Positions 6,919-8,838 of a DNA stretch of 8,838 nt are shown piece after piece. Positions within the stretch are counted from its first letter, which is position 1. The number at the start of each line of letters is the position of its first letter. The DNA comes from Collinsella aerofaciens (GTDB lineage Bacteria; Actinomycetota; Coriobacteriia; Coriobacteriales; Coriobacteriaceae), in contig CAJMJM010000077.1 in assembly GCA_905213725.1 (NCBI GenBank), positions 1 to 8,838 on the forward strand. The letters run 5' to 3'. The translations under genes were made by a program, and so were the position numbers. Under the pieces are notes generated by a model. That model was not told the origin of the DNA, searched no databases, and saw only the letters and a list, made by a program, of their open reading frames with translations.

Positions 6919-8184
6919 TTAGGCGACGGTACGAAGGATCTGGCAGCGCACGTTCTGAGAACCGCCAAAACCGCGCAGGAAAGCCGTTTCGGGAACCTTC
7001 TTCATCTGGGTGGCACCGGCGACGCCACGCATCTGCTTAACGGCCTCGACGATATCGGCGATGCCGGATGCGCCATGGGCGTGACCGAAGTTGCAACGGC
7101 CACCGTGCGGGTTGATGGGCTTATCGCCGTCAAAAGCGGTGCGACCATCGATCGCGTACTTCCAGGCCTCGCCGCGCGGAATATAGCCGCACTCCTCGGC
7201 CGAGACGATCTCGGAAGCCAGGAAGAAGTCATTGCACATGAACAGGTCAATCTCATCGGGGCTCACGCCGGTAAGGTCATAGACCTGCTTGGCGGCAAGC
7301 TCGGTAGCCCAGTGCTCGTTGTGGAGCAGACCGGCCTCGACAGCAGAGGCGCCCGTACCCAGAACCTCAATAGGCGCATACGGCACGCCCATGGCCTTTG
7401 CCTTCTCCGTGGGCATTACGACAACAGCGGCGGCGCCGTCGCACTTCTTCTCAAAGCCGGTAACGCGCAGGTACTGCGTAACGCGCGGGTTGTACATGCT
7501 CTTGAGATACTCGTCGGCGGTATCGAACCCAGCTGCCTTCGCGTCCTCCTCGACCGTGGTCTCGTACCAGGCAAGGGGATTCAGGACGGCACCGCGGCGA
7601 AGGCTCTTGGTAAGGCCGTTCAGGGCATCATCGATCTGATCGGCGGTAAGGTCGTACTGCATCGAATACTCGTTGATCCAGTTGTCGAACGACACGCCAA
7701 AGGCGCCGTCGAGCGGACGACCATAAGCGCGGTCATAAATCTTATCGAGCGAGGGGATCATGACGTCGAGCGTAAAGTCCTGACGAATATGGGAGGGCAT
7801 GTGCTCAACGGGAAGAGTCGAAGCCAAATCGCAGGCACCCGTAAGGACAACATCGTAGGCACCGGAGGCGACTGCCATCACGGCCTGCTCAAGGGCGACG
7901 TAGCCCGTGCAGCAAGCCTCGGAATGATGGACAGAGCCCTTGGCACGAACGCCAAACCAATCGGCAACCTGCATGTTGGGGGTAATGCAATCGCCAACGA
8001 GATACGGATTGGCGCTGCCGTGATAGAAAAAGTCGATATCGCGGGGCTCAAGACCGGCATCGGCAATTGCCTCGAGAGCCGCATAGCCAAACGCCTCGCC
8101 CTCGCCAATACCCTGGGTCTCGGAATGCTCCTCAAAATCCTTGAACGGGGTGCAGCCTACGCCTACAATCGAGACGCTGCGCAT
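6919..8184 (-). CDS. Thiolase-fold enzyme (acyl-CoA C-acyltransferase or retro-aldolase type)
   Basis: A 421-residue thiolase-superfamily protein, probably making or breaking a C-C bond in an acyl thioester. The nucleophile is likely Cys91 in SEACCTGYVAL (the family's ACxSG motif). NDFF around Asn318 sits where thiolases have NEAF or HDCF, and the His site is NPHGGRCNFGHAHGASG with His368. The terminal CxG motif, which provides the acid/base Cys of ordinary biosynthetic thiolases, is replaced by LRGFGGSQN. It thus resembles the archaeal/SCP2-like branch that works with DUF35 partners, including acetyl-CoA acetyltransferases and steroid side-chain aldolases. I chose ATG at 8184 (MRSVSIVGVG), which matches family starts and has GGAAAG upstream; a GTG at 8205 with AGGATG upstream would add seven residues and cannot be excluded. 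First gene of the cluster. Product and substrate unknown. Confidence 0.9.
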   Translation of the reverse strand: MRSVSIVGVGCTPFKDFEEHSETQGIGEGEAFGYAALEAIADAGLEPRDIDFFYHGSANPYLVGDCITPNMQVADWFGVRAKGSVHHSEACCTGYVALEQAVMAVASGAYDVVLTGACDLASTLPVEHMPSHIRQDFTLDVMIPSLDKIYDRAYGRPLDGAFGVSFDNWINEYSMQYDLTADQIDDALNGLTKSLRRGAVLNPLAWYETTVEEDAKAAGFDTADEYLKSMYNPRVTQYLRVTGFEKKCDGAAAVVVMPTEKAKAMGVPYAPIEVLGTGASAVEAGLLHNEHWATELAAKQVYDLTGVSPDEIDLFMCNDFFLASEIVSAEECGYIPRGEAWKYAIDGRTAFDGDKPINPHGGRCNFGHAHGASGIADIVEAVKQMRGVAGATQMKKVPETAFLRGFGGSQNVRCQILRTVA

Positions 8185-8256
8185 GTTCTTTCCGAGCGTA
8201 ACCACTGAATATCACATCCTAATCATGTGAAGGTGTACGGAATGATGGCGCAGTCC

Positions 8257-8290
8257 AGCCGCGAGCGAAGGTGAGAGAGCGCTCGCGGCT
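8257..8290 (+). terminator. 11-bp hairpin with T-run on the plus strand, in the cluster leader
   Basis: Perfect arms AGCCGCGAGCG (8257-8267) and CGCTCGCGGCT (8280-8290) enclose a 12-base loop, with TTTTC directly after on the plus strand. Read on the plus strand this has the form of an intrinsic terminator, but no plus-strand gene precedes it. Read on the minus strand it would be a leader stem-loop about 75 bases before the thiolase start. Stem certain; role open (antisense terminator or leader structure). Confidence 0.6.
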
Positions 8291-8310
8291 TTTCTGTGCC
8301 GTCACACGTT

Positions 8311-8328
8311 GAACTACTGCAGTGGTTC
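8311..8328. promoter_or_regulatory. Near-perfect 18-bp palindrome, candidate TetR-type operator
   Basis: GAACTACTG and CAGTGGTTC are reverse complements at 8 of 9 positions, giving an 18-bp dyad centred on CTGCAG. It is flanked by ACGTT (8306-8310) and AACGT (8334-8338). It lies about 125 bases upstream of the thiolase start and downstream of the regulator's terminator, where an operator for the adjacent TetR-like protein would be expected. I find no convincing -35/-10 pair here. Operator function is inferred from symmetry and place only. Confidence 0.45.
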
Positions 8329-8377
8329 TTTTGAACGTAGCTTTAGTTTACGAGGGGTTAAACGAGACGCGTGAGAC

Positions 8378-8420
8378 AAAAAGCCCCGATGTGTCCCATC
8401 ATATGGGACACATCGGGGCT
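8378..8420 (-). terminator. Strong intrinsic terminator after the TetR-like gene
   Basis: An 18-bp perfect stem (arms 8382-8399 and 8403-8420, starting AGCCCCGATGTGTCCC) with a 3-base CAT loop is followed on the minus strand by an uninterrupted run of five T. It lies about 107 bases past the regulator's stop and separates it from the thiolase cluster, which therefore must have its own promoter between here and 8205. Confidence 0.9.
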
Positions 8421-8463
8421 AGGCGTTCCAAATAGCAGATAAATGGCCATACTTAAATCGATT

Positions 8464-8498
8464 CATAGGGCCGGATTACTCTGAATCCGCAACCTATG
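8464..8498 (-). other. Two-tier stem-loop in the regulator's 3' untranslated region
   Basis: An outer stem CATAGG/CCTATG (8464-8469, 8493-8498) and an inner stem CGGATT/AATCCG (8472-8477, 8484-8489) are separated by a small internal loop and closed by six bases. No T-tract follows on the minus strand, so it is not a terminator. It may stabilise the mRNA end or be a minor regulatory structure. Confidence 0.4.
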
Positions 8499-8526
8499 CA
8501 ACCGTTCATCCCTAAAAATCAGCCGT

Positions 8527-8838
8527 TCACCCGAGCGGCTTTTCAAAATCGGGGATACGTGGGTGCCAATGGCGCGAGGCGTCGTCGACAAACAACGGCG
8601 CATAGAACATGCGATTGAGCGCGGCGGCAACGGTGCGCGCCTCCAAATCGGGACGGACCTCGAGCCAGTACTGGATAAGGTTATGGTGACCCGCGAGAGC
8701 GAAAGCCAGATACAGGTCAAGATCGGTCTCGTCAGAAAACGTTGAGCGCAGACGGTCGCGAAAATACTCATGCATAAAAACCGTAGCCTTATGCGTGAAC
8801 ACGGGGTCCCCGTTTTCACTGTTGAGCGCGAGCACCTT
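8527..8838 (-). CDS. Probable TetR-family regulator, C-terminal part only
   Basis: About 103 residues are visible up to the stop; the frame stays open to the right edge and the N-terminus, including any helix-turn-helix, is outside the window. The fragment is helical and resembles the ligand-binding/dimerisation domain of TetR-type regulators: FTHKATVFMHEYFRDRLRSTF, then a LAFALAGHHNLIQYWLE helix and AAALNRMFYAPLF. The AxxGxxxxxxYWLE-like pattern is typical of that domain. A GTG at 8835 would be an internal codon rather than the start, since the frame continues upstream with Lys. It lies upstream of the thiolase cluster on the same strand and ends in its own terminator, so it is a plausible local regulator sensing a cluster metabolite. 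Family assignment rests on the C-terminal domain alone and is tentative. Confidence 0.6.
   Translation of the reverse strand, partial: KVLALNSENGDPVFTHKATVFMHEYFRDRLRSTFSDETDLDLYLAFALAGHHNLIQYWLEVRPDLEARTVAAALNRMFYAPLFVDDASRHWHPRIPDFEKPLG

Noticed and set aside
7075..8208. Long plus-strand open frames opposite the thiolase, acyltransferase and kinase genes (for example 7075-8208, 5531-6301, 4169-4924)
   Set aside because: All are shadows of clearly recognisable minus-strand enzymes and have no plausible start signals or family motifs.
8453..8509. An 18-residue minus-strand reading frame (begins MNGCIGCG) just after the TetR-like gene, preceded by AGGG
   Set aside because: The AGGG is too close to the ATG for a normal ribosome binding site, and the frame coincides with the stem-loop. 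Too short to support.
1..8838. tRNA, rRNA, CRISPR arrays, insertion sequences, toxin-antitoxin or phage genes
   Set aside because: I looked on both strands and saw no cloverleaf, regularly spaced repeat, transposase or defence-type motif.

Overview
The window reads as a chromosomal segment of a GC-rich anaerobe. Its oxygen-sensitive class III ribonucleotide reductase, fermentative acyl-phosphate/kinase pair, GC-rich third codon positions and strong AAGGAGG-type ribosome binding sites suggest an anaerobic gut Actinomycetota of the Coriobacteriia (for example a Collinsella relative). That placement is an inference from gene content and style; no marker gene fixes it. Every gene I can support lies on the minus strand, so the layout is easiest to read from right to left.

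From the right edge: the C-terminal part of a probable TetR-type regulator (8527-8838, its DNA-binding end is outside the window) ends in a structured 3' region and a very strong intrinsic terminator (8382-8420). An intergenic control region (8206-8381) holds an 18-bp near-palindrome that could be an operator and an 11-bp stem-loop. Then comes a six-gene cluster: a thiolase-fold enzyme (6919-8184), a DUF35 zinc-ribbon/OB-fold partner (6458-6880), a stand-alone acyl carrier protein (6121-6354), a phosphotransacetylase-family acyltransferase (5108-6115), a butyrate-kinase-family kinase (3992-5104) and an MFS transporter (2718-3917), closed by a terminator (2652-2677). Two further terminator-like hairpins sit inside the cluster, after the DUF35 gene and after the kinase gene, dividing it into thiolase+DUF35, ACP+acyltransferase+kinase, and transporter.

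A gene-free stretch (2044-2717) follows, with an unexplained 18-bp perfect inverted repeat (2518-2597), a tandem pair of NrdR boxes over a candidate promoter (2269-2316) and a roughly 220-nt leader with two hairpins. The left edge holds most of nrdD (1-2043), the anaerobic ribonucleoside-triphosphate reductase, cut just before its zinc site is complete and before the glycyl-radical loop.

How the genes may work together: the thiolase/DUF35 pair resembles partners known from archaeal acetoacetyl-CoA synthesis, from diacetylphloroglucinol acyl transfer and from steroid side-chain retro-aldol cleavage. Linked to an ACP, a phosphate acyltransferase and an acyl kinase, it suggests a route in which C-C cleavage of an acyl thioester gives a short acyl-CoA, which is turned into acyl phosphate and then free acid plus ATP, with the MFS protein moving the substrate or product. 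This combination, lacking the usual butyrate-pathway genes (crt, hbd, bcd, etf) in view, is the best candidate in the window for an undescribed catabolic system. The substrate cannot be read from the sequence.
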